DNA of 64,000 bases from Bacillus fungorum (GCF_002746455.1 NZ_NWUW01000010.1:89282-153281); one strand, 5' to 3'; positions 15,764 through 24,040 are shown, counted from the stretch's first letter. Numbers and translations are program-made. The notes: generated by a model not told the origin, from the sequence alone.

Positions 15764-16291
15764 ATGAATATTGAAATAAAAGACACTTTAATTTCTGAAG
15801 AACAATTGCAAGAAAAAGTAAAAGAACTAGCGCTTCAAATCGAACGTGACTTTGAAGGAGAAGAAATCGTAGTAATCGCTGTACTAAAAGGATCTTTCGT
15901 ATTCGCTGCTGATTTAATTCGTCACATTAAAAACGATGTAACAATTGACTTTATCTCTGCATCTAGCTACGGAAATCAAACAGAAACAACTGGAAAAGTA
16001 AAACTACTAAAAGATATAGATGTAAACATTACTGGAAAAAACGTAATTGTCGTAGAAGATATTATCGATTCTGGTTTAACGCTTCACTTCTTAAGAGATC
16101 ACTTCTTTATGCATAAACCAAAGGCACTCAAGTTCTGTACGTTACTTGATAAGCCAGAGCGCCGTAAAGTGGACTTAAAAGCTGAATATGTTGGCTTCCA
16201 AATTCCAGATGAATTTATCGTTGGCTACGGTATCGACTGCGCAGAAAAATATCGTAACTTACCATTTATCGCTTCAGTTGTAACGAAATAA
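15764..16291 (+). CDS. hpt: Hypoxanthine phosphoribosyltransferase (second copy type)
   Basis: A 175-residue purine-salvage enzyme that would join hypoxanthine or guanine to PRPP. The PRPP loop VVEDIIDSGLT lies at 96-106, LKGSFVFAADL (41-51) forms the phosphate-binding loop, and KPERRKVDLKAEYVGFQIPDEFIVGYG matches the C-terminal HPRT motifs. The usual Bacillus hpt lies beside tilS and ftsH; this one stands alone between unrelated genes, so it is probably a paralogue. GTAGGAGG precedes the ATG and a perfect terminator follows. Confidence 0.9.
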   Translation: MNIEIKDTLISEEQLQEKVKELALQIERDFEGEEIVVIAVLKGSFVFAADLIRHIKNDVTIDFISASSYGNQTETTGKVKLLKDIDVNITGKNVIVVEDIIDSGLTLHFLRDHFFMHKPKALKFCTLLDKPERRKVDLKAEYVGFQIPDEFIVGYGIDCAEKYRNLPFIASVVTK

Positions 16292-16299
16292 TATAATAG

Positions 16300-16338
16300 A
16301 ATAAACTTCCATCAATAGTTGATGGAAGTTTATTTTCT
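16300..16338 (+). terminator. Terminator after hpt
   Basis: A 15-base perfect stem (AATAAACTTCCATCA and complement) followed by TTTC. Confidence 0.9.
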
Positions 16339-16374
16339 ATCACGATTCGGAAAAAACAAAGGGAGAGAATAAAA

Positions 16375-17277
16375 ATGACAAAGACAAAATTCGAAAAAGT
16401 ACTCCTCATCGTAAATCCGAAAGCTGGACAAGGCGATTTACATACGAACTTAACGAAAATCGTACCACCTCTTGCGACAGCTTTTCCTGACTTACATATC
16501 CTTCATACGAAAAAACAAGGTGATGCAACAAAATATTGTCAGGAGTTTGCTAGTAAAGTAGATTTAATTATCGTCTTTGGTGGTGATGGAACAGTATTTG
16601 AATGCACAAATGGCTTAGCACCTCTTGAAACTAGACCTACACTTGCAATCATCCCAGGCGGAACTTGCAACGACTTCTCTCGCACACTCGGCGTTCCGCA
16701 AAACATCACAGAAGCAGCAAAACTTATTACAAAAGGGCATGTAAAACCAGTTGACGTCGCAAAAGCAAACGAGCAACATTTCTTAAACTTCTGGGGCATC
16801 GGACTTGTCTCTGAAGTATCAAACAATATTGATGCAGAAGAAAAAGCAAAGCTTGGTAAAATCGGTTACTACTTAAGCACCATTCGAACTGTCAAAAATG
16901 CTGAAACATTCCCAGTAAAAATTACGTACGACGGACAAGTATATGAAGACGAAGCTGTCCTTGTTATGGTTGGAAACGGTGAATATCTTGGCGGTATCCC
17001 GTCCTTTATTCCGAACGTAAAATGTGACGATGGAACACTTGATATTTTCGTCGTCAAATCAACAGGAATTCAAGCGTTTAAAGATTACATTGGAAAGAAA
17101 TTATTTGAAGACTCAAATGAAAATGATATCTTCCACGTAAAGGCGAAATCTATTCATATTGAAACGGAAGAAGAAAAAGAAGTGGATACAGATGGAGAAA
17201 GCTCGCTTCATACACCTTGTCATATTGAACTATTACAAGGACACTTTACGATGATTTATAATCCTGCGGTTGTATAA
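16375..17277 (+). CDS. Diacylglycerol/sphingosine-kinase-family lipid kinase
   Basis: A 300-residue lipid kinase of the DagK/YegS/BmrU family. LIVNPKAGQG (11-20), GGDGT (69-73) and PGGTCNDF (94-101) form the nucleotide-binding loops, and the C-terminal beta-sandwich has VLVMVGNGEYLGGIP and FIPNVKCDDGTLDIFVV. These enzymes phosphorylate lipid alcohols such as diacylglycerol at the membrane surface. It is not the dagK next to rlmCD of B. subtilis, so the exact substrate is unsure. GGGAGAG precedes the ATG; the gene is transcribed alone. Confidence 0.88.
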   Translation: MTKTKFEKVLLIVNPKAGQGDLHTNLTKIVPPLATAFPDLHILHTKKQGDATKYCQEFASKVDLIIVFGGDGTVFECTNGLAPLETRPTLAIIPGGTCNDFSRTLGVPQNITEAAKLITKGHVKPVDVAKANEQHFLNFWGIGLVSEVSNNIDAEEKAKLGKIGYYLSTIRTVKNAETFPVKITYDGQVYEDEAVLVMVGNGEYLGGIPSFIPNVKCDDGTLDIFVVKSTGIQAFKDYIGKKLFEDSNENDIFHVKAKSIHIETEEEKEVDTDGESSLHTPCHIELLQGHFTMIYNPAVV

Positions 17278-17350
17278 TCAATACTTCATTATACTTTAAT
17301 AATTACTAAACTTCGCATTTTTACGAAAAATACAGTATAATTAATAAGCA

Positions 17351-17386
17351 AAAGGTTGTTAACAAAAAACGTTAACAACCTTTTTA
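17351..17386. terminator. Terminator after the lipid kinase gene
   Basis: AAAGGTTGTTAAC pairs with GTTAACAACCTTT around an A-rich loop and is followed by T residues. Confidence 0.85.
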
Positions 17387-17425
17387 TTTTTTCAAAAAAA
17401 CTTTTCACTTTAGAGGAGCGATCAC

Positions 17426-17605
17426 ATGTATTGGAGAAAAAATGATAAGCCTGTAGAAGATCCCGAAGCGATAGCTGTATGGGAATGCACGGCAGAAGAC
17501 TGCCGTGGATGGATGCGTAAAAATTTTTCACTAGAAGAAGAACCAAAATGTCCATTATGCAAAAATGATATGAATAGTAGTGAGCGTTTATTACAAAAGC
17601 TCTAA
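17426..17605 (+). CDS. YdjO-type cold-inducible zinc protein
   Basis: A 59-residue protein that begins MYWRKNDKPVEDPEAIAVWEC. It carries four Cys (C21 and C26, then CPLC at 42-45), a likely zinc site. The opening and the spacing match the YdjO family, whose B. subtilis member is cold-inducible. GAGGAG precedes the ATG by eight bases. Function beyond probable metal binding is unknown. It is a single gene. Confidence 0.82.
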   Translation: MYWRKNDKPVEDPEAIAVWECTAEDCRGWMRKNFSLEEEPKCPLCKNDMNSSERLLQKL

Positions 17606-17717
17606 CTCCTGCTTTTCTCCACTTTAAATATTAAAATAAAGGATTATCTTTCTCCTTATCTACAAGATGCATTTCCTATATGTGAATCGAAAGAAAATAG
17701 ATAATAGCGTAGAACAT

Positions 17718-17760
17718 TGAAACAGAAAAGAGATGGTTTTGCCATCTCTTTTCTGTTTCA
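17718..17760. terminator. 19-bp perfect hairpin
   Basis: TGAAACAGAAAAGAGATGG (17718-17736) pairs perfectly with 17742-17760 around TTTTG. It stands 110 bases beyond the YdjO-type gene and may end its transcript or that of the permease remnant. Confidence 0.6.
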
Positions 17761-17814
17761 AATTCTCCTTATCAAACCCTAGTTATGCACACCGCATTTT
17801 AGCTAATAAAAAAC

Positions 17815-17962
17815 GAAAGACTTTATCACAATCTGCATGTGCCTCTGTTAATTGTTTAAAGTAAATGATCGAACCTGTTGCAAGTAAAAATACTAATCCT
17901 AAGAAAATACCACTAAACATGATTAACCCAAACATTTCAATACCATCTCGGAAAATAGTAAA
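17815..17962 (-). pseudogene. Fragment of a BceB-like permease
   Basis: About 50 codons (FLGLVFLLATGSIIYFKQLTEA) are nearly identical to the eighth-helix region of the permease at 20120-22069. Neither flank continues the homology: to the right the frame runs into a terminator hairpin, and to the left it ends AKMRCA. It is a leftover of a second BceAB-type transporter, probably removed by deletion. Its neighbour YxeA is often linked to such transporters. Confidence 0.8.
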
Positions 17963-17963
17963 G

Positions 17964-17999
17964 AAAAATCCAAAACCATACAAAGTGGTTTTGGATTTA
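17964..17999 (-). terminator. Terminator of the zinc-ribbon gene
   Basis: AAATCCAAAACCA pairs with TGGTTTTGGATTT; T run on the minus strand. Confidence 0.8.
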
Positions 18000-18005
18000 A
18001 TATAG

Positions 18006-18185
18006 TTAAAATGTTACATTGCATTTCGAACAAAAAGGAGCAGCATTCCCTCTTCTAATTTTCTTATTACATTTTGGACAATATACATATCTCTCTTCTA
18101 TCTTTTCCCGTTCTATCATATGTAAAGACACTACTCTCATACTACACATAATCCCAATTAAAATAAGGCTAACAATGAGTAACAT
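18006..18185 (-). CDS. Small membrane protein with zinc ribbon
   Basis: A 59-residue protein with one N-terminal helix (MLLIVSLILIGIMCSMRVV), a charged linker, and a C-terminal CPKC-(14)-CSKC zinc-ribbon motif. I do not recognise a specific family. The ATG at 18185 follows GGAGGAGTGAGAGG; a GTG at 18194 is an alternative. The ribbon would face the cytoplasm if the positively charged side stays inside. It lies between YxeA and a permease fragment, but no functional link is proven. Confidence 0.65.
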   Translation of the reverse strand: MLLIVSLILIGIMCSMRVVSLHMIEREKIEERYVYCPKCNKKIRRGNAAPFCSKCNVTF

Positions 18186-18224
18186 ACCTCTCACTCCTCC
18201 CCCTCTATTTTACCATAAAATAAC

Positions 18225-18256
18225 AAACCCGATTCTTCCATCAAGAATCGGGTTTA
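18225..18256 (-). terminator. Terminator of the yxeA-like gene
   Basis: AAACCCGATTCTT pairs with AAGAATCGGGTTT; short T tract on the minus strand. Confidence 0.75.
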
Positions 18257-18259
18257 TAC

Positions 18260-18607
18260 TTACAATCCTAACTTTACCTTTGCACCGTCAGGAATTATTT
18301 CTTCTTCTATTTGTACTTTATCGTGCACAGACTTTCCTCTCGTAATGACATGCCAGTACGAACCTTTTGGTAATGTATCCACTCCACCAATCGTTATCTC
18401 TTTTTCGTTCCCATCCTTATCATACGTGTTCACTGTATATGCTCGGCCTTTATTTCCACCTAAATCTTTTCCATCGTTATCAATTACCGCATAACGATAT
18501 TCTAGTTTCAGAAACGGGTTCATGGAATCTACTTTAGCACTCCCATTTAATAAATATGCTGCTCCTGCTATGATGACGACTAATGATCCAAAAATGATTC
18601 TTTTCAT
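18260..18607 (-). CDS. YxeA-family (DUF1093) exported protein
   Basis: A 115-residue protein with an N-terminal membrane segment or uncleaved signal (about 4-22) and a small outer domain. It contains NPFLKLEYRYAVIDNDGKDL, YTVNTYDKDGNEKEITIGG and LPKGSYWHVITRGK, the usual YxeA motifs. In B. subtilis yxeA lies beside the Yxd peptide-sensing module, and here it sits near Bce-type genes. An 11-base-period pair of TTTCTTAA at 18687-18705, about 80-100 bases upstream, may be a response-regulator site. The molecular role is unknown. Confidence 0.82.
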   Translation of the reverse strand: MKRIIFGSLVVIIAGAAYLLNGSAKVDSMNPFLKLEYRYAVIDNDGKDLGGNKGRAYTVNTYDKDGNEKEITIGGVDTLPKGSYWHVITRGKSVHDKVQIEEEIIPDGAKVKLGL

Positions 18608-18686
18608 CTATGTTCTACCTTTCATTATATTTTTCAATAAGACTTTTCTAAGTATAGAGAGCATTCCTTAATAAATACTCGTATGG

Positions 18687-18705
18687 TTTCTTAACTTTTT
18701 CTTAA
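18687..18705 (-). promoter_or_regulatory. Direct repeat upstream of yxeA-like gene
   Basis: TTTCTTAA occurs at 18687-18694 and again at 18698-18705, an exact 11-base period typical of OmpR-type regulators. The same word is paired upstream of the methyltransferase gene. Confidence 0.4.
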
Positions 18706-18759
18706 TGTTGAGTAATGTGGCATCACGATATATGAAATTATATCGACTGACCGTAGAAA

Positions 18760-18808
18760 CAATAGAGGAGGCTGTCCAAAATGTATTTTGGAACAGCCTC
18801 CTCTATTT
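18760..18808 (-). terminator. Terminator of the dedA operon
   Basis: AATAGAGGAGGCTGT pairs with ACAGCCTCCTCTATT, with a further inner stem CCAAAAT/ATTTTGG. It overlaps the dedA stop codon. Confidence 0.85.
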
Positions 18809-19393
18809 ACTAACTACTGCACTTCTTTTTACATAAAACAAACTGACAACCAAAACGACAATCCCGCCAAAATACACACCATACTCTATTGCGATCGCTA
18901 CAATCCTGTTAATGTGTTGTCCAAATAAAGAACCGAGCACAAAGTAAACGAGTGTCCAAACAAATCCCGTCGTATAGGAATACAAAGCATACATCCGAAA
19001 TGACATGTTATTCATTCCAACTAAATACGGTACAATATGTCTTACAACTGGTATGAAGTAACTTGTGACTAAGGCATAATGACCATACTTCTCTACCATT
19101 TGTTGAGATTTCAAAAGATATTTCGCCTTTTTCTTTTTCATTAACTTACCAAGTACTTTTGTACCAAATATTTTCCCTAGTATATAACCTAAAGAAAGCC
19201 CGGATACAACGCCTAAATATGTTAACAAAAAAGCAGGAATGACACTTAATATCCCTAGTGAGGAGATAAAGCCACCACTCATTACAATCATTTCATCTGG
19301 AATTGGCATACCGATAATACCTAGCCATAAACAGAAAAATAACGCCCAATAACCGTATTGTTCAATATAAGATAATAATTCATGCAATTCCAT
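18803..19393 (-). CDS. DedA-family membrane protein
   Basis: A 196-residue protein of the DedA/VTT family, implicated in undecaprenyl-phosphate or phospholipid flipping. It has GIIGMPIPDEMIVMSGGF, the re-entrant loop with the conserved acidic residues, and VRHIVPYLVGMNNMSFRMYALYSYTTGFVWT with the conserved Arg. About five helices are visible. Its ATG shares one base with the stop of the methyltransferase gene (TAATG), so translation is coupled. Which lipid it moves is not known. Confidence 0.87.
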   Translation of the reverse strand: MELHELLSYIEQYGYWALFFCLWLGIIGMPIPDEMIVMSGGFISSLGILSVIPAFLLTYLGVVSGLSLGYILGKIFGTKVLGKLMKKKKAKYLLKSQQMVEKYGHYALVTSYFIPVVRHIVPYLVGMNNMSFRMYALYSYTTGFVWTLVYFVLGSLFGQHINRIVAIAIEYGVYFGGIVVLVVSLFYVKRSAVVSK

Positions 19394-19971
19394 TATGCAT
19401 ATGCTCTCCTTAGCTCTTTTTTACAACTAAAGACGTATGCTGGCGGGAAATTGAGCCATACTTTTTCGAGCGTAATTTCGGGAAAGAAATGCTGTATAAA
19501 TCCTTTTTTCACAAGTGAATATTGAAATGTAATAAATTCACCTTTCTCATGTATTGCTTCCATTACATTGTTTAAAATGCACTTTGAAACTTCTTCTGGT
19601 AAAGATGTAAAAGGCAAGCCCGATAAGATGTAATCAACGCATTCTATATGGAACGCTTCCATATACTTTTTTATATTTTCAGCTGAACCGTGTACAACAA
19701 TGACGTTCTGCTCATCTTTAAACTTTCTCTTTAACTCTTTGCAAAACACTTCATTAATTTCAATAAGAAGAAATGTTGTCTCCTTCTTCTTTCTCTTCAT
19801 AATTTCTTTCGTAAAAACCCCTGTACCAGGCCCTAACTCTACGATGCACTTCGCTTTATCAAAATCAATTACATTTACCATTTTCTTTGCTAATATTTTT
19901 GAACTTGGCGCAATTGCACCAGTATGTTTCGGATGTTTAATAAATTCATGTAAGAATGTTATGAGCTGCAT
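19393..19971 (-). CDS. SAM-dependent methyltransferase (phospholipid/rRNA-dimethylase-like)
   Basis: A 192-residue class I methyltransferase. IVELGPGTGVFTKEI is the SAM-binding motif I, IEINEVFCKEL motif II, and VVHGSAENI with YILSGLPFTSLP fits the PmtA/RrmJ-like family often annotated as phospholipid N-methyltransferase. The ATG at 19971 follows GAGGGAGAGGTTT. It is the first gene of a two-gene operon with dedA, which suggests action on membrane lipid. A ribosomal RNA substrate cannot be excluded. Confidence 0.78.
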   Translation of the reverse strand: MQLITFLHEFIKHPKHTGAIAPSSKILAKKMVNVIDFDKAKCIVELGPGTGVFTKEIMKRKKKETTFLLIEINEVFCKELKRKFKDEQNVIVVHGSAENIKKYMEAFHIECVDYILSGLPFTSLPEEVSKCILNNVMEAIHEKGEFITFQYSLVKKGFIQHFFPEITLEKVWLNFPPAYVFSCKKELRRAYA

Positions 19972-20034
19972 ATAAACCTCTCCCTCTCTCCATTCGTTCA
20001 ATAGTTTTTAACTTGTTTCTAAGTATAACTATCG

Positions 20035-20065
20035 TTTCTTAACAAAAATTGAGGAGATTTCTTAA
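20035..20065 (-). promoter_or_regulatory. Paired TTTCTTAA words upstream of methyltransferase-dedA
   Basis: TTTCTTAA occurs at 20035-20042 and 20058-20065, 23 bases apart (about two helical turns), 60-95 bases before the gene start. The word is shared with the yxeA-like promoter region. Confidence 0.4.
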
Positions 20066-20084
20066 GATTTTATGAAGAATAAAA

Positions 20085-20113
20085 AACAGCTACCGCTTAT
20101 AGCGATAGCTGCT
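20085..20113 (-). terminator. Terminator of the bceAB-like operon
   Basis: CAGCTATCGCT pairs (with G-U) with AGCGGTAGCTG and a T run follows on the minus strand. Confidence 0.75.
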
Positions 20114-20119
20114 CCTTTA

Positions 20120-22069
20120 TTACTTCGCACTCACAATCTTATAATAAGAACGAACTGTTAAGAAATAATATCCAATATAAATGACACCGTATACTCCAAT
20201 ACTAATGAGAAGCGGAATCATAATTTCAAATGGTAATATATTAGCTAAACCTTTTAGTGCAAATAAGCTGTGCAAAATACCGATTACTAATGGAATAGCG
20301 AAGATAAAGCTCACTTGTTTGGCGATAGCTTTCTTCATCTCTTGCTTCGTTACACCGACTTTATGAAGGACAATGTAACGATCACGGTCAGCACTTGCTT
20401 CTGTAAGCTGCTTAAAGTAAATGATTGAGCCTGTTGCTAATAGGAAAACTAATCCTAAAAACAGTCCGATGAACATCATTAAGCCTGTCGTTTCAAGCCC
20501 CATTTGGAATCCTGTATAGAAATCATTAAATGGTTTTAAAACTTCTGATTCACTAGCTGGCATAACGCTTGCTAATTTCGCTGTTAACTCTTTACTATTT
20601 CGCTCACCTTTTACATCAATATTTTTTACAATGCGCGTTTCGTTTACTTGTTTCGCTTTCTCATATGTTTGATCCGGAACGATTACAAATAGTTCATTTA
20701 AGTTTGTAACACTTCTACTATTTACACCTTTAATTATTAACTCTTTCGATTCATTTCCAACAGGGAATACAGCTGTATTTCCTGTGTAAAGAGGACCAAA
20801 ATCAAGCTTTTCAATATATAAGCTATCGTATACAAAAGCTTCATTCGCACTTAAATTTACAGGTTCTACATCTAAATGTTTCGCAAGTGCATTAAAGTTT
20901 GATTGAGAAATAAGCTCGTACTGCTTCGTAACATTATAGTGTGTATTCAGAACTTGATCCGCTCTTTCACCTTTAAATGTTCCTTTCACAGGAATCATTT
21001 CAACTTCTGCTTCATATGTCACTGGATGATTCTTCTTCTCTCCAGCAAGTATTTCATTTACTTTTTTATCTAATGCTTCATCTTTTTTCTCATAAGAATA
21101 ACTATACGGCGCAGCCACTTTTGATTGTGTGAATGTATTGTAATACATCGTAACTGACGTACCAACCGCCGTTAATGTTACTGCACTTAAAATAGCAATT
21201 GTCGCAAGTGATTTCGCGTTTCCTTTAATACGATATAGTAACTGTGATGTCGTTACCATATTCATACCGTTATAAAACGCTGCCTTATTATTTCTTGCAC
21301 GTTTCAATACAAATACCGTGAAGAACATGAACAATAAATACGTTCCTGCTACTGTCGCTAATAAAATGTATAATGCAACGACCATAAAGTCTGCATACAT
21401 AACTGCTTTCATGTACATTAACGCTAAGAAATAACCTGAACCGATTAAGAACACTGAAATTAATGCCATAATAACAGAACCTTTTGGCATTGCTTCTCCT
21501 TCACGTTCTGCACGGAAAAGTTCAATTAACTTAAAGCGATAAATTAAGCGATACCCTTGAAGTGATGTATATAAAATAATCACAAAGAAAATAATTGCTG
21601 TATCAATTATTGCAGCCATCGGTACTTCAAAATGAACATTTAAGTTTAATCCCATCATGCTTACTAGCAGTTCAAGGAATAGTTTTGAAAGGACGCTACC
21701 AATCGCAATCCCGATAATTAAAGACATTAATCCCATTAACATATTTTCATAAAAGAGCATTTTACCGATTTGTCTTTTTCGAATACCTAATAAGGAATAT
21801 AGTCCAACCTCTTTTTTACGTTTACGTGTAAAGAATCCGTTCGAATATATAATGAACACTGCCACGAAAATAATTAGCATGACACTTGAAACTTGGAATG
21901 CTCCACTAATTTTTTTAGAAGCTTCCGCTGCTTTTTCCATTTGTGAATTATATTGCAGTGCTTTAAATGTAAAATAAATAACAATACTAAAAATCATAGA
22001 TGCAAAATATACAAAGTAGTCTTTAAAGTTCCGCTGTATATTGCGGAGGGCAATACTAGATAAGGTCAT
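20120..22069 (-). CDS. BceB-type peptide antibiotic transporter permease
   Basis: A 649-residue permease of the BceB/YxdM family, which pairs with a BceA ATPase to detect and relieve binding of peptide antibiotics to lipid II-cycle targets. It begins MTLSSIALRNIQRNFKDYFVYF, shows the ten-helix plan with a large outer loop (about 315-530), and FLGLVFLLATGSIIYFKQLTEASADRDRYIVLHKVGVTKQEM near the C-terminus. Its ATG overlaps the ATPase gene by 14 bases. The likely partner sensor is the BceRS-type pair at 25.2-26.9 kb. Confidence 0.9.
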   Translation of the reverse strand: MTLSSIALRNIQRNFKDYFVYFASMIFSIVIYFTFKALQYNSQMEKAAEASKKISGAFQVSSVMLIIFVAVFIIYSNGFFTRKRKKEVGLYSLLGIRKRQIGKMLFYENMLMGLMSLIIGIAIGSVLSKLFLELLVSMMGLNLNVHFEVPMAAIIDTAIIFFVIILYTSLQGYRLIYRFKLIELFRAEREGEAMPKGSVIMALISVFLIGSGYFLALMYMKAVMYADFMVVALYILLATVAGTYLLFMFFTVFVLKRARNNKAAFYNGMNMVTTSQLLYRIKGNAKSLATIAILSAVTLTAVGTSVTMYYNTFTQSKVAAPYSYSYEKKDEALDKKVNEILAGEKKNHPVTYEAEVEMIPVKGTFKGERADQVLNTHYNVTKQYELISQSNFNALAKHLDVEPVNLSANEAFVYDSLYIEKLDFGPLYTGNTAVFPVGNESKELIIKGVNSRSVTNLNELFVIVPDQTYEKAKQVNETRIVKNIDVKGERNSKELTAKLASVMPASESEVLKPFNDFYTGFQMGLETTGLMMFIGLFLGLVFLLATGSIIYFKQLTEASADRDRYIVLHKVGVTKQEMKKAIAKQVSFIFAIPLVIGILHSLFALKGLANILPFEIMIPLLISIGVYGVIYIGYYFLTVRSYYKIVSAK

Positions 22070-22826
22070 CAGCCATACCTCCGGAAATAGAAGACATTAC
22101 GTCAACGACTTGTTGGAAGAATTGTTTACGCGTTAATTCGCCGCGGTGTAATTCTTTATATAACTCACCATCTTTAATGAAAATAACTCGTTTACAGTAA
22201 CTTGCCGCAAACGCATCGTGCGTTACCATTAAAATTGTAGAGTTATCATATTCATTTAATGACTTCATACTTTCAAGTAAATCTGTTGCAGATTTAGAAT
22301 CAAGCGCTCCAGTTGGCTCGTCCCCGAAAATCATACTTGGATTCGTAACGATTGCACGTGATGCTGCGCAGCGCTGTTTCTGTCCGCCCGACACTTGATA
22401 TGGGAACTGACTTAAAATATGATCAATACCGAACTTTTTCGAGATTTCAAGAACACGTCGATCAATCTCACTCGCTTTCACCTTTGATAACGCCAGAGGT
22501 AACGCAATATTCTCTTTCACCGTTAACGTATCTAATAAATTATAATCTTGGAAAATGAAACCTAAATGATCGCGGCGGAATAACGCTAACTTATCATCAT
22601 TCATTTTCACGATATCTTTTCCATCAATTAAAATCTCACCGTTCGTCGCATTATCAATTGTAGAAAGAACGTTTAGTAAAGTCGTCTTACCCGAACCAGA
22701 CGGTCCCATAATTCCAACAAACTCACCTTCTTTTACTTGTAAGTTAATACCTTTTAACGCCTCAAATTTATTTCCACCCGTGTCATATACTTTTTTAATA
22801 TTTTTTGCTTCTAACACTGTTTTCAT
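22056..22826 (-). CDS. BceA-type ABC transporter ATPase
   Basis: A 256-residue ATPase. Walker A is GPSGSGKTT, the Q-loop FIFQDYNLLD, the signature VSGGQKQR and Walker B MIFGDEPTGALD, followed by the H-loop MVTHDAFAASYCKR. The C-terminal extension LHRGELTRKQFFQQVVDVM is typical of BceA-like ATPases. The start at 22826 follows GAGGGATGTCGAG; an in-frame upstream ATG is weaker. It is the first gene of the two-gene transporter operon. A perfect BceR-type box lies 86 bases upstream. Confidence 0.92.
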   Translation of the reverse strand: MKTVLEAKNIKKVYDTGGNKFEALKGINLQVKEGEFVGIMGPSGSGKTTLLNVLSTIDNATNGEILIDGKDIVKMNDDKLALFRRDHLGFIFQDYNLLDTLTVKENIALPLALSKVKASEIDRRVLEISKKFGIDHILSQFPYQVSGGQKQRCAASRAIVTNPSMIFGDEPTGALDSKSATDLLESMKSLNEYDNSTILMVTHDAFAASYCKRVIFIKDGELYKELHRGELTRKQFFQQVVDVMSSISGGMADDLI

Positions 22827-22911
22827 CTCGACATCCCTCATTTCTTCTATTCTCTATTTTCACTATATACATTCTCTACTCTTGCCACTATCGATGTTTC
22901 TTACACAAACA

Positions 22912-22925
22912 TGACAGTTATGTAA
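22912..22925 (-). promoter_or_regulatory. BceR-type operator of the bceAB-like operon
   Basis: TGACAGTTATGTAA is an exact match to TNACA-N4-TGTAA, 86 bases upstream of the ATPase start. An extra CTTACA lies just to its left. Confidence 0.7.
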
Positions 22926-23029
22926 GGCACATAAGTAAAGACCTCAAAAAGTTAACGTAATGAATTAAAGTACTTTGTTACTATAACATTGGGATATCAT
23001 ACCATCCATTCATTCTCCTTACAGGAACA

Positions 23030-23043
23030 TTACAATTTTGTAA
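23030..23043. promoter_or_regulatory. Second BceR-type operator
   Basis: TTACAATTTTGTAA is an exact match to TNACA-N4-TGTAA and is also preceded by CTTACA. It could serve the operon on its left or the damaged gene on its right. Confidence 0.6.
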
Positions 23044-23131
23044 GGTTAAAAATGTATCCTACAAAGTTGTGCATGAAATGTCGGATGAGGCTATTTTTTC
23101 CTGCTATTCTATGTACAGAGGAGGTCATAAT

Positions 23132-23333
23132 ATGGATTCACTTAAAAATATGAATGCTGCAATGCAGTATATTGAAGATAACCTTACGAATGAAATTGAT
23201 TTTAAAGAAGTTGCGAGGCTAGCCCTCTGTTCTGAGTATCATTTCAAAAGAATGTTTTCGTTTTTAGCAGGTATATCACTATCAGAATATATTCGCTGTA
23301 GACGTCTTACTCTCGCTGCTTTTGAAGAAGTGA
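23132..23333 (+). pseudogene. Truncated AraC-family regulator
   Basis: After AGAGGAGG the ATG at 23132 opens a frame with [42 protein letters not shown] and [18 protein letters not shown], the first helix-turn-helix of an AraC DNA-binding domain. The homology stops after LAAFE, and the frame then runs into a terminator shared with the next gene. The second helix-turn-helix and any effector domain are missing, so this is a remnant. Confidence 0.8.
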
Positions 23334-23339
23334 TAAAAA

Positions 23340-23380
23340 AACAAAGCTGCTTTTCCTTAAAAGGAAAAGCAGCTTTATTT
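23340..23380. terminator. Bidirectional terminator beside the second sdpI-like gene
   Basis: AAAGCTGCTTTTCCTT pairs with AAGGAAAAGCAGCTTT around AA. It overlaps the stop of the minus-strand gene. Confidence 0.9.
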
Positions 23381-24017
23381 ACATTTTCAACTCTTCTTTA
23401 TAAATGCTATATGACTTTATTGTTGATACGATAATGCATATTAATATGGTTCCAATCCCCATAAAAATATTAAATGGATCTGGAAGCAAAGCCCCGGCAT
23501 ATATACAAAGTGAACCTATTACAAATACCCTCGAAGCAAATCTATGTGTTTTTCTCCAAACTACAGGATTTTCTAATGTCCAGTCCACTCGAATGCCTAC
23601 TAACCCGTTCGGCTTCGTTTGTTGCATGTAATTACCTAGTACAAGAAATAATGTTCCCAGTCCGAAATTAAATGCAATGGAGCCCGATGCAATATAATTA
23701 GACGCTGCTAATAACGCAAATAAGTTACAACCGAATCCTATCAAAAGAATTGCATAATGGATTGCAGAAAGGACTTTAGCATGCTGTTTATACTTATCTT
23801 TCGTTACGTCAATATATCCCATAGCTAGCCATATCAAATACAGCAACACCATACTACCTATTGAAAATGAACTTGCTTCTACTTTAGAAAAATAGCCATC
23901 TACTATTCCTGCCGCATTATAATGGCGTGGAATTTGTTCCGGTAAATATGGCCATACAATATACCATCCAATTGCAATCCCAATAATTAAACCCCATGGT
24001 AATACGTGTCTTTTCAT
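23379..24017 (-). CDS. SdpI-family immunity protein, second copy
   Basis: A 212-residue membrane protein of the SdpI family. It begins with a DUF1648 segment ([22 protein letters not shown]), then several helices, then the SdpI core [32 protein letters not shown]. In B. subtilis SdpI protects against the SdpC toxin and signals to SdpR. Here it is the third gene of sdpR-sdpI-sdpI, starting 23 bases after the first copy. It shares the same domain order but is clearly diverged, suggesting a different target or a broader immunity. Confidence 0.87.
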   Translation of the reverse strand: MKRHVLPWGLIIGIAIGWYIVWPYLPEQIPRHYNAAGIVDGYFSKVEASSFSIGSMVLLYLIWLAMGYIDVTKDKYKQHAKVLSAIHYAILLIGFGCNLFALLAASNYIASGSIAFNFGLGTLFLVLGNYMQQTKPNGLVGIRVDWTLENPVVWRKTHRFASRVFVIGSLCIYAGALLPDPFNIFMGIGTILICIIVSTIKSYSIYKEELKM

Positions 24018-24040
24018 CCTCTCTCCCCCATAATTTTTTA

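Larger units (their letters stand above)
22827..23131. other. Divergent regulatory region with two BceR-type boxes
   Basis: A 305-base gap between the leftward bceAB-like operon and the truncated araC gene. It carries two BceR-type operators (22912-22925 and 23030-23043) and a nearby CTTACA beside each. No other gene or structured RNA was seen. Confidence 0.6.
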
